Notes: generated by a model not told the origin, from the sequence alone. Shown: positions 49,212-57,215, counted from the first letter of the stretch. The stretch is 64,000 nucleotides of DNA from Flavobacterium sp. J49 (GCF_011742145.1 NZ_JAAQQU010000105.1:124001-188000), one strand, 5' to 3'. Made by a program: numbers and translations.

Positions 49212-50327
49212 ATGGAAACAAACAACTATTCAGACGACGTTATCGGTCGTGCTCGAGTACAAGACACACCCGAACTCGAAGCTTATTATAAAGAACTCGA
49301 AGCCCTTGGTGCCGGTGCACTTTGGACAGTAGCCAACGACATCGAACCTTGGGAACCCCGAGCCAATTCGGTCCCAATGCTTTGGAAATATGAAGATTTA
49401 AGAAGTTTGGTTTTAAAATCCTCCGAACTCGTAACACCCGAACAAGCCGGAAGACGCGTAGTGTATTTGGTCAACGACAAACGCAAAGACGTTTCTGCCG
49501 CTGTAGGTTGGTTATACACCGGAATCCAGGTTACGCGTCCGGGCGAAAGCACTTCGGCTCACCGACACCGCGCCTCTGCCCTGCGTTTTATCATGGAAGG
49601 TTCTAAGGGTTACACGGTAGTGGATGGCAATAAAATTATGTTGGAAGTCAATGACTTTGTGATTACTCCCAACTCTGCCTGGCACGAACACGGTGTTGAA
49701 CCCGATGGTCAAACCTGCATTTGGCAAGACGGATTGGACATTCCACTGGTAAATGCCTTGGAAGCCAATGATTATGAGGTGTATGACGGCAAACAACCTT
49801 TGGTAGCGCCTATCAACCATTTGCCGTTGAGTTACAGCTGTGCGGGCTTAATTCCGGCCGATAAGACTTGGGACAAACCTTATTCACCCTTATTCAAATA
49901 TTCTTGGAGCAAAGTCTATCCGGCTTTGTTAGACGCCCAAATTGTGAACCATCCTGATCCTTTTGACGGAATTTTGATGCAATATTCCAATCCGTTAACC
50001 GGTGGTCATGTGATGCAAACTATGGGTGCAGCTATGCAATTGTTGCCTGCCGGTTTCCACGGGAAAGCCCACAAACATACCGGATCGTTTGTGTACCAAT
50101 GTGCCAAAGGTCGCGGATACACCATCATCAACGGCCAACGTTTTGATTGGAAAGAAAGAGATATTTTCTGTGTTCCTTCTTGGGCTTGGCACGAACACCA
50201 TAATGCGTCGGACAGTGAAGATGCTTGCTTGTTCAACTTCAACGATTTGCCGGTCATTGAAAGTCTCGGATTATTTCAAGGAAGAGAATATGAGGAAAAC
50301 AACGGACATCAATTAATTACTAAATAA
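49212..50327 (+). CDS. Gentisate 1,2-dioxygenase-like bicupin
   Basis: 371 residues, two cupin domains. The metal-binding histidines of the first cupin are H117 and H119 in AHRHRASALRF and H158 in AWHEHG, which match the iron ligands of gentisate 1,2-dioxygenases. The second cupin has KAHKHTGSFVYQ and AWHEHH. It opens the ring of gentisate to maleylpyruvate. A 1-hydroxy-2-naphthoate or salicylate 1,2-dioxygenase is a close alternative. The order ligase, hydroxylase, thioesterase, dioxygenase supports gentisate. Confidence 0.88.
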   Translation: METNNYSDDVIGRARVQDTPELEAYYKELEALGAGALWTVANDIEPWEPRANSVPMLWKYEDLRSLVLKSSELVTPEQAGRRVVYLVNDKRKDVSAAVGWLYTGIQVTRPGESTSAHRHRASALRFIMEGSKGYTVVDGNKIMLEVNDFVITPNSAWHEHGVEPDGQTCIWQDGLDIPLVNALEANDYEVYDGKQPLVAPINHLPLSYSCAGLIPADKTWDKPYSPLFKYSWSKVYPALLDAQIVNHPDPFDGILMQYSNPLTGGHVMQTMGAAMQLLPAGFHGKAHKHTGSFVYQCAKGRGYTIINGQRFDWKERDIFCVPSWAWHEHHNASDSEDACLFNFNDLPVIESLGLFQGREYEENNGHQLITK

Positions 50328-50330
50328 AAA

Positions 50331-50355
50331 CTCAGGAACTCAGTTCCTCAGCAAC
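50331..50355. repeat. Octamer repeat before the FAH-family gene
   Basis: CTCAGGAA, CTCAGTTC, CTCAGCAA, then C; the array ends about 10 bp before the ATG at 50365. Confidence 0.75.
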
Positions 50356-50364
50356 ATAAAACAA

Positions 50365-51279
50365 ATGAAACTACTTACCTACCAAACTGCCGACACCGAA
50401 CCCCGTTTAGGATTCCTCCACAACAACCAAGTCATCGATATGGAAGACTTTGGCGAGATTTCCAATTTTCCGCTGCCAAGTGATATGCTCGATTTGATTG
50501 ATATGGGCATTGAAATCGTAGAAGAATTAAACGATATGGTAGCCGATACCCCGGAGAATTTCTTTGAAGAAATTGCTTATTCATTAGACGAAGTAACGTT
50601 CCTTGCACCGATCCAAAAACCAAGGAAAAATATTATTGGGATTGGTCTGAATTATACCGAACACGTAGCCGAAAGCGCGCGAACCTTGGACACTACAGGA
50701 AAATTACCTCAAAAACCGATTATCTTTTCGAAACCGCCCACAACGGTTACCGGAACCAATACCGAAATTATTAAGAACACCAAACTGACTTCTCAATTGG
50801 ATTGGGAAGTTGAATTAGCGGTAGTCATTGGCAAAAAAGGAAAATACGTTCCTAAAGCAGACGCTTTGGATTATGTGTTTGGTTATACCGTCATTAATGA
50901 TATTTCGGCTCGTGATTGTCGCCGAGAAGGCCAATGGATTGTTTCCAAAGGACAAGATACTTTTGCGCCTATGGGTCCAATCTTAGTAACCAAAGACGAA
51001 ATCGAAAACCCGCACAATTTGAACTTGTCTTTAAAAGTCAACGGTGTGGAGAAACAAAACTCTAACACCCAATTTTTACTGTTCAACATTAACGATTTGA
51101 TTGAAGATTTGAGTATTGTCTTTACTTTAGAACCGGGCGATATCATTGCCACCGGAACTCCGGCAGGCGTTGGCGCCGGTCGTGATCCGCAAGAATGGTT
51201 GTATGATGGCGATGTGGTAGAAGCCACTGTAGAAGGTATTGGAACGATAGTAAATACAGTTAAAGAGATTTCTAAATAA
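50365..51279 (+). CDS. Fumarylacetoacetate hydrolase-family hydrolase (maleylpyruvate-type)
   Basis: 304 residues. Family core: IGIGLNYTEHVAE (metal-pocket His), LDWEVELAVVIG with the two metal-binding Glu residues, NDISARD with the third acidic ligand, and TGTPAGVG near the C-terminus. It cleaves a C-C bond in a beta-diketo acid. Following a gentisate dioxygenase and preceding a maleate isomerase, the best role is hydrolysis of maleylpyruvate to maleate and pyruvate, without prior isomerisation to fumarylpyruvate. No glutathione-dependent maleylpyruvate isomerase gene is present here, which supports this. Confidence 0.87.
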   Translation: MKLLTYQTADTEPRLGFLHNNQVIDMEDFGEISNFPLPSDMLDLIDMGIEIVEELNDMVADTPENFFEEIAYSLDEVTFLAPIQKPRKNIIGIGLNYTEHVAESARTLDTTGKLPQKPIIFSKPPTTVTGTNTEIIKNTKLTSQLDWEVELAVVIGKKGKYVPKADALDYVFGYTVINDISARDCRREGQWIVSKGQDTFAPMGPILVTKDEIENPHNLNLSLKVNGVEKQNSNTQFLLFNINDLIEDLSIVFTLEPGDIIATGTPAGVGAGRDPQEWLYDGDVVEATVEGIGTIVNTVKEISK

Positions 51280-51313
51280 AGACAGACTGCGTTAGATTTG
51301 ATATTAAGAGGAG

Positions 51314-51330
51314 GACAGCCAGTGGCTGTC
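51314..51330. repeat. GACAGCC hairpin
   Basis: GACAGCC-AGT-GGCTGTC: a perfect 7-bp stem with 3-nt loop between the FAH gene and the structured element. No T-run follows, so it is not a typical terminator. Confidence 0.5.
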
Positions 51331-51340
51331 AGGTATAAAT

Positions 51341-51490
51341 AAAAGCTGCGTTAGGGATTGAAGTGAAAATCCTTTTTAGGATAGCCCCGGAGCAAAGCGG
51401 AAGGGAAATAAAATCCTAAAAAGATTGTAACGGAAAGCCCGACCCGATAGGGACACGAGGCGCAAGCCGACTGACCGAAGGTAAACGCCC
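51341..51490. repeat. Structured GC-rich intergenic element
   Basis: From AAAGCTGCGTTAGGGA to about CTGACCGAAGGTAAACGCCC, GC-rich compared with the surrounding leader DNA. AATCCTTTTTAGGAT (51369-51383) and ATCCTAAAAAGATT (51412-51425) are inverted repeats with a 1-nt bulge. Behind the second arm are GCCCGACCCGATAGGGACACG and CGAGGCGCAAGCCGA. It looks like a dispersed element, not a gene. The 9-mer CTGCGTTAG also occurs at 51287 and 51346. Confidence 0.6.
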
Positions 51491-51504
51491 AAGATAAAAT
51501 AAAT

Positions 51505-52254
51505 ATGAAGAAATATAGAATAGGACAAATAGTGCCATCTTCGAATGTGACGATGGAAACCGAAATACCGGCCATTTTCAGGGCCAGAGAAACCATACTG
51601 CCGGAGCGTTTTACGTTTCACAGCAGCCGCATGCGGATGAAAAAAGTGACCAAAGAAGAGCTCGAAGCCATGGATGCGATGAGTTTGAAATGTGCTCAGG
51701 AATTGTCAGACGCGCACGTTGACGTGATGGGTTATGCGTGTTTGGTAGCCATTATGAGTATGGGACGCGGGTATCATTGTGTATCAGAAGTGAATTTGCA
51801 CCAGGAAACAGTAGCCAATGATTTCCCAACACCCATCGTGACTTCGGCCGGCGCTTTGATTAATGGTTTGAAAGTTTTGGGTGCCAAACAGATTTCAATC
51901 ATTACGCCTTACATGCGGCCATTAACCGATATGGTGGTGGATTACATTGAACACCAAGGCATCAAAGTCAAGCAAAGTATCGCACTTGAAATTCCGGACA
52001 ACTTAGAAGTAGCGGCACAAAACCCGATGAACTTATTGGAAATCTACAAACAATTAGACTTGACGGATGTAGATGTTTTAGTGGCTTCAGCTTGTGTGCA
52101 AATGCCATCATTGGAAGCGATAGATTTGATTCAGGCGGAATGCGGTATCCCAGTGACTTCTGCTGCGGTTTGTACGACCTACGAAATGATGAAAAAACTC
52201 GGCATCGAAACCCAATCAGCCATTGGTGGTGAATTGCTGAGCGGAAAGTACTAG
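51505..52254 (+). CDS. Maleate cis-trans isomerase (Asp/Glu racemase superfamily)
   Basis: 249 residues. The N-terminal PSSNVTMETE and two catalytic cysteines, Cys79 in VMGYACLVA and Cys197 in VASACVQMPS, match the two essential cysteines of maleate isomerases (76 and 194 in Nocardia farcinica). It converts maleate to fumarate for the TCA cycle. It closes the operon logic: dioxygenase, maleylpyruvate hydrolase, isomerase. It is separated from the FAH gene by the structured element, so it may be transcribed partly on its own. Alternative: arylmalonate decarboxylase-like enzyme, less likely because of the cysteine pair. Confidence 0.87.
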   Translation: MKKYRIGQIVPSSNVTMETEIPAIFRARETILPERFTFHSSRMRMKKVTKEELEAMDAMSLKCAQELSDAHVDVMGYACLVAIMSMGRGYHCVSEVNLHQETVANDFPTPIVTSAGALINGLKVLGAKQISIITPYMRPLTDMVVDYIEHQGIKVKQSIALEIPDNLEVAAQNPMNLLEIYKQLDLTDVDVLVASACVQMPSLEAIDLIQAECGIPVTSAAVCTTYEMMKKLGIETQSAIGGELLSGKY

Positions 52255-52343
52255 AATTATAAAAACATTTGTGAAAATTGTATAACCCATTCATCCTAAG
52301 CTTATTTACCTTTATCTCAATATAAAAGTAAACTGTAAAACTT

Positions 52344-52460
52344 ATGAATGGGATATTCAAAACATTAATTGCGGGTTATAGCGCAAAAAAATTAGGCGGC
52401 GGTTGTTTAGGTGCCATCATTGTGTTCGTAATTATTTACTTCTTGTTGGGCTACTTATAA
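52344..52460 (+). CDS. Small membrane protein (38 aa)
   Basis: A 38-codon frame with a Gly-rich start (GYSAKKLGGGCLGAIIVFV) and one membrane helix (about 21-36: CLGAIIVFVIIYFLLGYL), ending at TAA 52460, 11 bp before the pterin-dehydratase ATG. Hydrophobicity, an N-terminal basic flank (KK) and position argue for a real product. No family known to me. A single-span peptide of this size could act as a subunit or as a stress-related membrane peptide. Confidence 0.5.
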   Translation: MNGIFKTLIAGYSAKKLGGGCLGAIIVFVIIYFLLGYL

Positions 52461-52471
52461 AACAGAAAACT

Positions 52472-52717
52472 ATGGAATGGATAACAAAAGACGGTAAACT
52501 GCTCAATACTTTTGAGTTTGAATCCCAAACCGCTTTGGCTCAATTTATTTTGACTATAGCGCAAAAAGCTGATGCCATAGACCATCATCCCGACTATAAA
52601 ATTTTCAAAGCCTTCTCGGTTGAAATTACCTTATTCACCTATAGCAAGAAAGCCATTACCCAATTAGACCATGAGTTGGCCGATTACATTTCTGCCCTCT
52701 ATCTAAATAACAATTAA
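52472..52717 (+). CDS. 4a-hydroxytetrahydrobiopterin dehydratase-like protein
   Basis: 81 residues from ATG 52472. The family motif HHPDYKIF (catalytic histidines, Pro-Asp) and the following VEITLFTYSKKAITQLDHELADYI pattern identify a pterin-4a-carbinolamine dehydratase. It normally recycles the cofactor of aromatic amino-acid hydroxylases. The usual THxxGGLT segment appears as TYSKKAIT, so activity may be altered. It is 11 bp behind the 38-codon frame, hence probably cotranscribed. No aromatic amino-acid hydroxylase gene is nearby. Confidence 0.85.
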   Translation: MEWITKDGKLLNTFEFESQTALAQFILTIAQKADAIDHHPDYKIFKAFSVEITLFTYSKKAITQLDHELADYISALYLNNN

Positions 52718-52792
52718 GTTAAAACTAACCACTGTTCATGTCATTTTTTTGTAAATTAGGGCTTTCAAAATAACATCATAAACAATTTAGGT

Positions 52793-53206
52793 ATGAAAAG
52801 AAGAGCAACTGCCGTTTGGAACGGCTCAGGAAAAGACGGCAAAGGACATTTAACCACACAAAGCACCGTTTTAAATCAGACACAATACTCCTTTGGTTCC
52901 CGTTTTGAAGAAGGTGTCGGAACCAACCCGGAAGAATTAGTAGGCGCGGCACATGCCGGCTGTTTCTCTATGAAATTAGCTTTCAATTTACAAGCCGCCG
53001 GATTTACAGCAACCGAATTAAAAACCGATGCTGAAATTGTGTTTGAAGACGGTACTATTGTAGCTTCCAATCTTACGCTGACGGCAAAAGTAGACGGAAT
53101 TGACAATGCAAAATTCGATGAACTGGTCAAAGATGCCGAAGCCAACTGTCCGATTTCAAAGCTATTGAACACGAAAATCAGCGTCAACTATACGCTCAAC
53201 GCATAA
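52793..53206 (+). CDS. OsmC-family peroxiredoxin
   Basis: 137 residues. The two redox cysteines are Cys57 in AAHAGCFSM and Cys119 in EANCPISKLL, the hallmark of OsmC/Ohr enzymes that reduce organic hydroperoxides. The N-terminus contains WNGSGKDGKGHLTTQS, and the conserved TNPEELVGAAHAGC block precedes the first cysteine, which points to OsmC rather than Ohr. It is a single gene; a small structured RNA and the convergent ferritin-like/VIT1 gene follow. Cytosolic, used under osmotic or oxidative stress in other bacteria. Confidence 0.9.
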   Translation: MKRRATAVWNGSGKDGKGHLTTQSTVLNQTQYSFGSRFEEGVGTNPEELVGAAHAGCFSMKLAFNLQAAGFTATELKTDAEIVFEDGTIVASNLTLTAKVDGIDNAKFDELVKDAEANCPISKLLNTKISVNYTLNA

Positions 53207-53297
53207 GCTGAAAAAAAGCATCCAATTTGCACTACTAAAGCAAAGTTAAACTAGTGTTAAACTGCTAATTTTAACAGTGTTGTATTTCAGAAAAAAG

Positions 53298-53305
53298 TAA
53301 ATTTG
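53298..53305 (+). promoter_or_regulatory. TAAATTTG -7 element of the candidate ncRNA
   Basis: Exact TAnnTTTG match 92 bp behind the osmC stop, with TTG at 53280-53282 as a possible, slightly close, -33 element. Confidence 0.55.
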
Positions 53306-53308
53306 AAT

Positions 53309-53438
53309 ATGATTTTGATTAATTACTTGAAGGTCTCGAAGAGAGAATTCAATAGTTGAATGCATCAAGTGGTGCAAGTTAATAATGATAAATCAAAATC
53401 ATAAGAAAAGGGAGGTCGGTAACAGACCTCCTTTTTTA
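53309..53438 (+). ncRNA. Candidate structured small RNA
   Basis: About 130 nt between its own -7 box and a rho-independent terminator. A 12-bp perfect closing stem pairs ATGATTTTGATT (53309-53320) with AATCAAAATCAT (53391-53402); ACTTG (53325-53329) with CAAGT (53375-53379) extends it. Inside are hairpins TCTC-GAA-GAGA (53334-53344) and ATTCAA-TAG-TTGAAT (53347-53361), and GCAT/GTGC (53362-53375). No frame over 16 codons exists. Whether it is transcribed is unknown; the match to promoter and terminator makes it likely. Confidence 0.6.
53411..53438 (+). terminator. Rho-independent terminator
   Basis: GGAGGTC (53411-53417) pairs with GACCTCC (53425-53431); loop GGTAACA, then six T. Confidence 0.85.
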
Positions 53439-53440
53439 TT

Positions 53441-54541
53441 TTAACCCATTACCGAAACTCCAATCCATTTTCCGATTCCGAAAGTAATGGCGGCCGCCAT
53501 CAGTCCGAAAACAACTTGGCGAAAACCGGAAAACCATACACTTTTCCCTGTGAATAAAGTAATAGCAGCGCCAATTAAAAATAACCCTGCTGCACTCATA
53601 ACAGTACTGATAATAACCGCTTGCATACCACCCCAAAAGAAAAACGGAAATACCGGAATAATAGCGCCGACCGCAAACAAGAAAAAAGATGTCAGTGCTG
53701 CTTCCATCGCCGAACCTTTTAAATCTTCCGGGTTGATACCCAGTTCCTCTTTAATGAGCATTTCATGAGCATTCCCTTTATTTTTCATGATATCGGCAGC
53801 CATTTGTTGGGCTTGTGCTTCCGGAATACCTTTGGTCATATAAATGAGTGCTAATTCTTTTTGTTCTCCTTCCGGATTGGTTTCGAGTTCCTCCAATTCC
53901 AATTGCATTTGATTTTCATAAAGTTCCTGCGAACTCTTCACCGAAATCCATTCGCCTAAAGCCATCGAAAGCGCACCCGCCAATAATCCGGCCATACCCG
54001 CCAACAAAACTTCTTCTTGGCCACTGGTTGCACCGGCAATTCCCATAACCAAACTAAAATTAGACACCAAACCGTCATTGCCACCCATGACAGCAGCTCG
54101 CAAAGCATTTCCGCCTACCGAACGATGGCGTTTTTCAAATCGGGCCAAGTTGGCACCGGACACTTGACTATTATTGTTAAGGATGTTTTTTAAAATGGTC
54201 ACATGGGCTGTATCTGACAGAGATGCTGTGGAACCGGTTTGTTTACGCGCCTTGATTATAGAGGAAGAAACACTTTTTTCGGTATCCAATAAAACGCCTA
54301 AGATATAATCATAGCCAAACACCTTACCGATAAAATGCAACGTCCGCGCTCTCCCGGATGGTTTAGGCAATTGGGATGCCTCTAAATTGTTTTTGGCCAA
54401 AAAAGCCAGAGCATGACTGTGCTCTATCTCGCTCATTTGCCTGAAAACATGAGCTACATTTTCATCTTCTTCGTGTTCCGCTAAAATTTTGTAGAGATAA
54501 CAAACATCTACTTCGGTTTGGATACTTTTCAAACTTATCAT
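53441..54541 (-). CDS. Ferritin-like/VIT1 fusion membrane protein (MbfA-like)
   Basis: 366 residues. The N-terminal ~150 residues are helical with ferritin-type residues (EHEEDENVAHVFRQMSEIEHSHALAFL), resembling a rubrerythrin-like diiron domain. From about 140 comes the VIT1/CCC1 membrane part: GGNALRAAVMGGNDGLVSNFSLVMG, GEWISVKSSQELYENQ, then three membrane helices. Fusions of this type (MbfA) export iron or manganese. Role: iron detoxification, with a cytosolic sensing or loading domain. It is monocistronic on the minus strand and shares the terminator zone with the candidate ncRNA. Confidence 0.85.
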   Translation of the reverse strand: MISLKSIQTEVDVCYLYKILAEHEEDENVAHVFRQMSEIEHSHALAFLAKNNLEASQLPKPSGRARTLHFIGKVFGYDYILGVLLDTEKSVSSSIIKARKQTGSTASLSDTAHVTILKNILNNNSQVSGANLARFEKRHRSVGGNALRAAVMGGNDGLVSNFSLVMGIAGATSGQEEVLLAGMAGLLAGALSMALGEWISVKSSQELYENQMQLELEELETNPEGEQKELALIYMTKGIPEAQAQQMAADIMKNKGNAHEMLIKEELGINPEDLKGSAMEAALTSFFLFAVGAIIPVFPFFFWGGMQAVIISTVMSAAGLFLIGAAITLFTGKSVWFSGFRQVVFGLMAAAITFGIGKWIGVSVMG

Positions 54542-54622
54542 TGGCTTCGAATTTAAACTAGTTAAAGGTACCTAAAAACCCTCAAAGAATGAATCAAAAT
54601 TACACAGCCTCAAGGCCTTAAT

Positions 54623-54653
54623 AAAACAAAAAAAAGCCGCTATTCAGCGGCTT
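54623..54653 (-). terminator. Terminator of the MBOAT operon (minus strand)
   Basis: AAGCCGC (54634-54640) pairs with GCGGCTT (54647-54653); on the minus strand a run of eight T follows the stem. Confidence 0.85.
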
Positions 54654-54670
54654 CTCCTTAAAATCATAAA

Positions 54671-56086
54671 TTAAAACTGAAAGTAAATAAATTGTTCCCC
54701 ATTTCCCTGCGCAATGGCAATTAAGAAAAACATTACCGCCCAAACCAGTCCTAAAACTATTGGCGATTTCTTTTGGGCAACCGCTTCCATAGAAGTATTT
54801 CTCATCGTCCAATGACAAATAAAAGTCAGCGTTATCAAAACAAAAACTTTCACAATCGAAAACGTATCCAAAACTTTAGCACCATCAGCATGCATAAACA
54901 ACATCGACTCTATCATATTTTGTGCGGTTTCAAACTTTCTGGCTCTGAAAAACACCCAGGTAAAATTGACACAAGTGTAAGTTCCTAAAGCCAAAATGAT
55001 TCCGTTCCAAAAGTTAATTTTAATAGTAATTACATTCTTCAACAAACGTTCAACCACCAAGAAAAGACCATGCAAAGCACCCCAAATCACAAATGTCCAT
55101 GCGGCCCCGTGCCACAAACCGCCTAATAGCATGGTCAGCATTAAAGCAACATACATACGCACTAAGCCTTTTTGATTACCGCCAAGCGGAATGTACAAAT
55201 AATCTCTTAGCCAAGTCGACAAAGAGATATGCCATCTTCGCCATAAATCAGAGAAACCAATGGCCGCATAAGGGTATCGGAAATTATCCGTAAGATGAAA
55301 ACCAAGCATCAAAGCCAATCCGATAGCACAAGTAGAATACCCGGCAAAATCAAAAAATATCTGTCCCGAAAAAGCAAGCGTTCCCGTCCAAGCATCCCAA
55401 GTATTCAGCACTTTGTCTGAATCAAAAACCGTATCCGAGGTTTTAGACAATAAGGTATCGGCTAAGACTACTTTTTGAAACAAGCCTATCGTTAATAAAA
55501 ACAAACCCCAAATAAATTGGTTGACTGTAGCTCTTTTTTCTTCATAAAACTGCGTAATCAAATCACCTGCTCTAACAATAGGACCGGCCACCAATTGTGG
55601 AAAGAAGGTCACATACAACGCAAAATCTAAAAATGTTTTTGCCCTTTCGGTTTTGCGCCAATACATATCAATGGTGTAAGACATCGTTTGAAAAGTATAA
55701 AACGAAATACCCATCGGCAAGATAATATCCATCGGTAAAGGCTTGTATTCTATTCCAACAGAACTCATCAACAACGTAAAGTTTTCAAGTAAAAAATTGC
55801 CGTATTTAAAAAAGAACAAGAAGCCCAAATTGACAAACATACTAAGCAGCAACCATAAAAGCCGCTTTCTCTTATTTTCTTCTACCGCCAATTCTTTTCC
55901 GGTAATCCAATCGATTATGGTAGAAATCCATAATAAGATGACCAAAGGCGGATTCCACAATCCGTAAAAAACATAACTGGCAAAAAGCAACATTCGCTTT
56001 TTAAACGTCCAGTTAAAAAATTTGGCATAATAAAGCACTAACACTATCACCAAAAAAACGACAAAACTCAAGGAATTAAATAACAT
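54671..56086 (-). CDS. MBOAT-family O-acyltransferase (AlgI-like)
   Basis: 471 residues with about ten membrane helices. The family motifs are present: LPMGISFYTFQTMSYTID near the middle, RRWHISLSTWLRDYLYIPLGGN, and GGLWHGAAWTFVIWGALHG with the catalytic histidine. These enzymes carry acetyl or other acyl groups across the membrane to a secreted polysaccharide or glycan. The upstream gene encodes a secreted SGNH-type partner, ending 2 bp before this ATG, so they are a set. No polysaccharide-synthesis genes lie next to them, so the acceptor is unknown. Confidence 0.9.
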   Translation of the reverse strand: MLFNSLSFVVFLVIVLVLYYAKFFNWTFKKRMLLFASYVFYGLWNPPLVILLWISTIIDWITGKELAVEENKRKRLLWLLLSMFVNLGFLFFFKYGNFLLENFTLLMSSVGIEYKPLPMDIILPMGISFYTFQTMSYTIDMYWRKTERAKTFLDFALYVTFFPQLVAGPIVRAGDLITQFYEEKRATVNQFIWGLFLLTIGLFQKVVLADTLLSKTSDTVFDSDKVLNTWDAWTGTLAFSGQIFFDFAGYSTCAIGLALMLGFHLTDNFRYPYAAIGFSDLWRRWHISLSTWLRDYLYIPLGGNQKGLVRMYVALMLTMLLGGLWHGAAWTFVIWGALHGLFLVVERLLKNVITIKINFWNGIILALGTYTCVNFTWVFFRARKFETAQNMIESMLFMHADGAKVLDTFSIVKVFVLITLTFICHWTMRNTSMEAVAQKKSPIVLGLVWAVMFFLIAIAQGNGEQFIYFQF

Positions 56087-56088
56087 AG

Positions 56089-57123
56089 TTAATTGGTTTT
56101 AGGGTTAGACAATCCATTATCGGCTTTTATAATTTCAAGGAGCGACAGCGTAAACTTACGAGCATCGGGTGCCGATAAATGAGACCACTCCGGACAGTCG
56201 AATTGCAGCTGTTTGTAATCTTCAAAATAGTAGCTTTTAACCTGCGCTTGTTTTACCAATTCATCCCAGAAAGTGGCCCTCGGAAAAGCCATATCTTCGC
56301 CTTTTTTGAGCATTCCACTAGATGGACATCTGACTAAAATTACCTTTCCGCCTTTGGCTTTAAACTTTTCTAAATCTTTTAAAAAGAAAGCCATAGTACT
56401 TTTTTTATCCGGTGGTGGCGCACTTTTACCGAAAAATCCCCAAACCCTCTTAATAGAATTGGCAAAAGCAGTGTCTTTGGCAGTACGCTCGGTCATGGTT
56501 GTATTTCTGTCGACACGGGTATCATTAAAATTATAAAAAGGCGGAAAATCGGTTTCGCCGGTACGATTTCCAATTTTAATTCGGCTCAATAAAGCTTTTA
56601 AATCTATATCATCAGACCATTCTTCTTCGCTGCCCGACATCATGGCTAAACTACTTTGCAGCGGTAACGAAACGTAGTGATTCAATTGTTGGGCATACGT
56701 ACGGTTGTGAAAATAATCAACCTTGGTTTGTGGTCTTCTCCAAGGAAAAGCTTCCGGAAAAGTGGTAGAAAAGAACAGCCCTGGTGTAACACCTACGAGA
56801 ATAGTTCCTTTAAAATCGGTCTTTTCCACCAAATCGTGAAAGATAGGCAGTGGTGATGAACCGGGTGAAGCCAACTGAAGGGGTTTTCTTCCTGTACTTT
56901 TTTCCCATTCGTCCACTTGAACATCAAAAAGAACACGAGATGAACCAATTAAGATGACATCGTCATTGGTTAAACTTTTGACCTTGCCCCTTTGCACAGC
57001 CCAGAGATCTTTGTTGTCATCAATATTGGGGTAGAAACCTTGTGACCGCCAGTAGCCTTCCCAAGCGCCCAAACTTACTGCACTAATCAGCACAGCAATG
57101 AGTAGTGATTGTTTTAAATTCAT
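56089..57123 (-). CDS. SGNH-like membrane-anchored partner of the MBOAT protein
   Basis: 344 residues. N-terminal membrane anchor or signal (LLIAVLISAVSLGAW), then an SGNH-type fold: VILIGSSRVLFD contains the serine nucleophile, and CPEWSHLSAPDARKF near the C-terminus contains the His and Asp of the catalytic site. AlgJ/AlgX-type partners of MBOAT proteins have the same arrangement. Probably transfers the acyl group in the periplasm. First gene of a two-gene operon. The exact acceptor or acyl group is not visible. Confidence 0.8.
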   Translation of the reverse strand: MNLKQSLLIAVLISAVSLGAWEGYWRSQGFYPNIDDNKDLWAVQRGKVKSLTNDDVILIGSSRVLFDVQVDEWEKSTGRKPLQLASPGSSPLPIFHDLVEKTDFKGTILVGVTPGLFFSTTFPEAFPWRRPQTKVDYFHNRTYAQQLNHYVSLPLQSSLAMMSGSEEEWSDDIDLKALLSRIKIGNRTGETDFPPFYNFNDTRVDRNTTMTERTAKDTAFANSIKRVWGFFGKSAPPPDKKSTMAFFLKDLEKFKAKGGKVILVRCPSSGMLKKGEDMAFPRATFWDELVKQAQVKSYYFEDYKQLQFDCPEWSHLSAPDARKFTLSLLEIIKADNGLSNPKTN

Positions 57124-57170
57124 TTTATATAGTTATTGGTTGGTTTGAAAAATATAGAATACTCGAGAGC

Positions 57171-57209
57171 ATAAAAAAAACAGCAACTTTATAATTTAAA
57201 GTTGCTGTT
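57171..57209 (-). terminator. Terminator (minus strand)
   Basis: CAGCAACTTT (57181-57190) pairs with AAAGTTGCTG (57198-57207); on the minus strand the stem is followed by eight T. Confidence 0.85.
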
Positions 57210-57215
57210 CTCCGA

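Noticed and set aside
49212..51279. Nicotinate (maleamate) pathway as source of maleate
   Set aside because: There is no maleamate amidase or hydroxypyridine dioxygenase, and the bicupin and aryl-CoA genes fit gentisate better.
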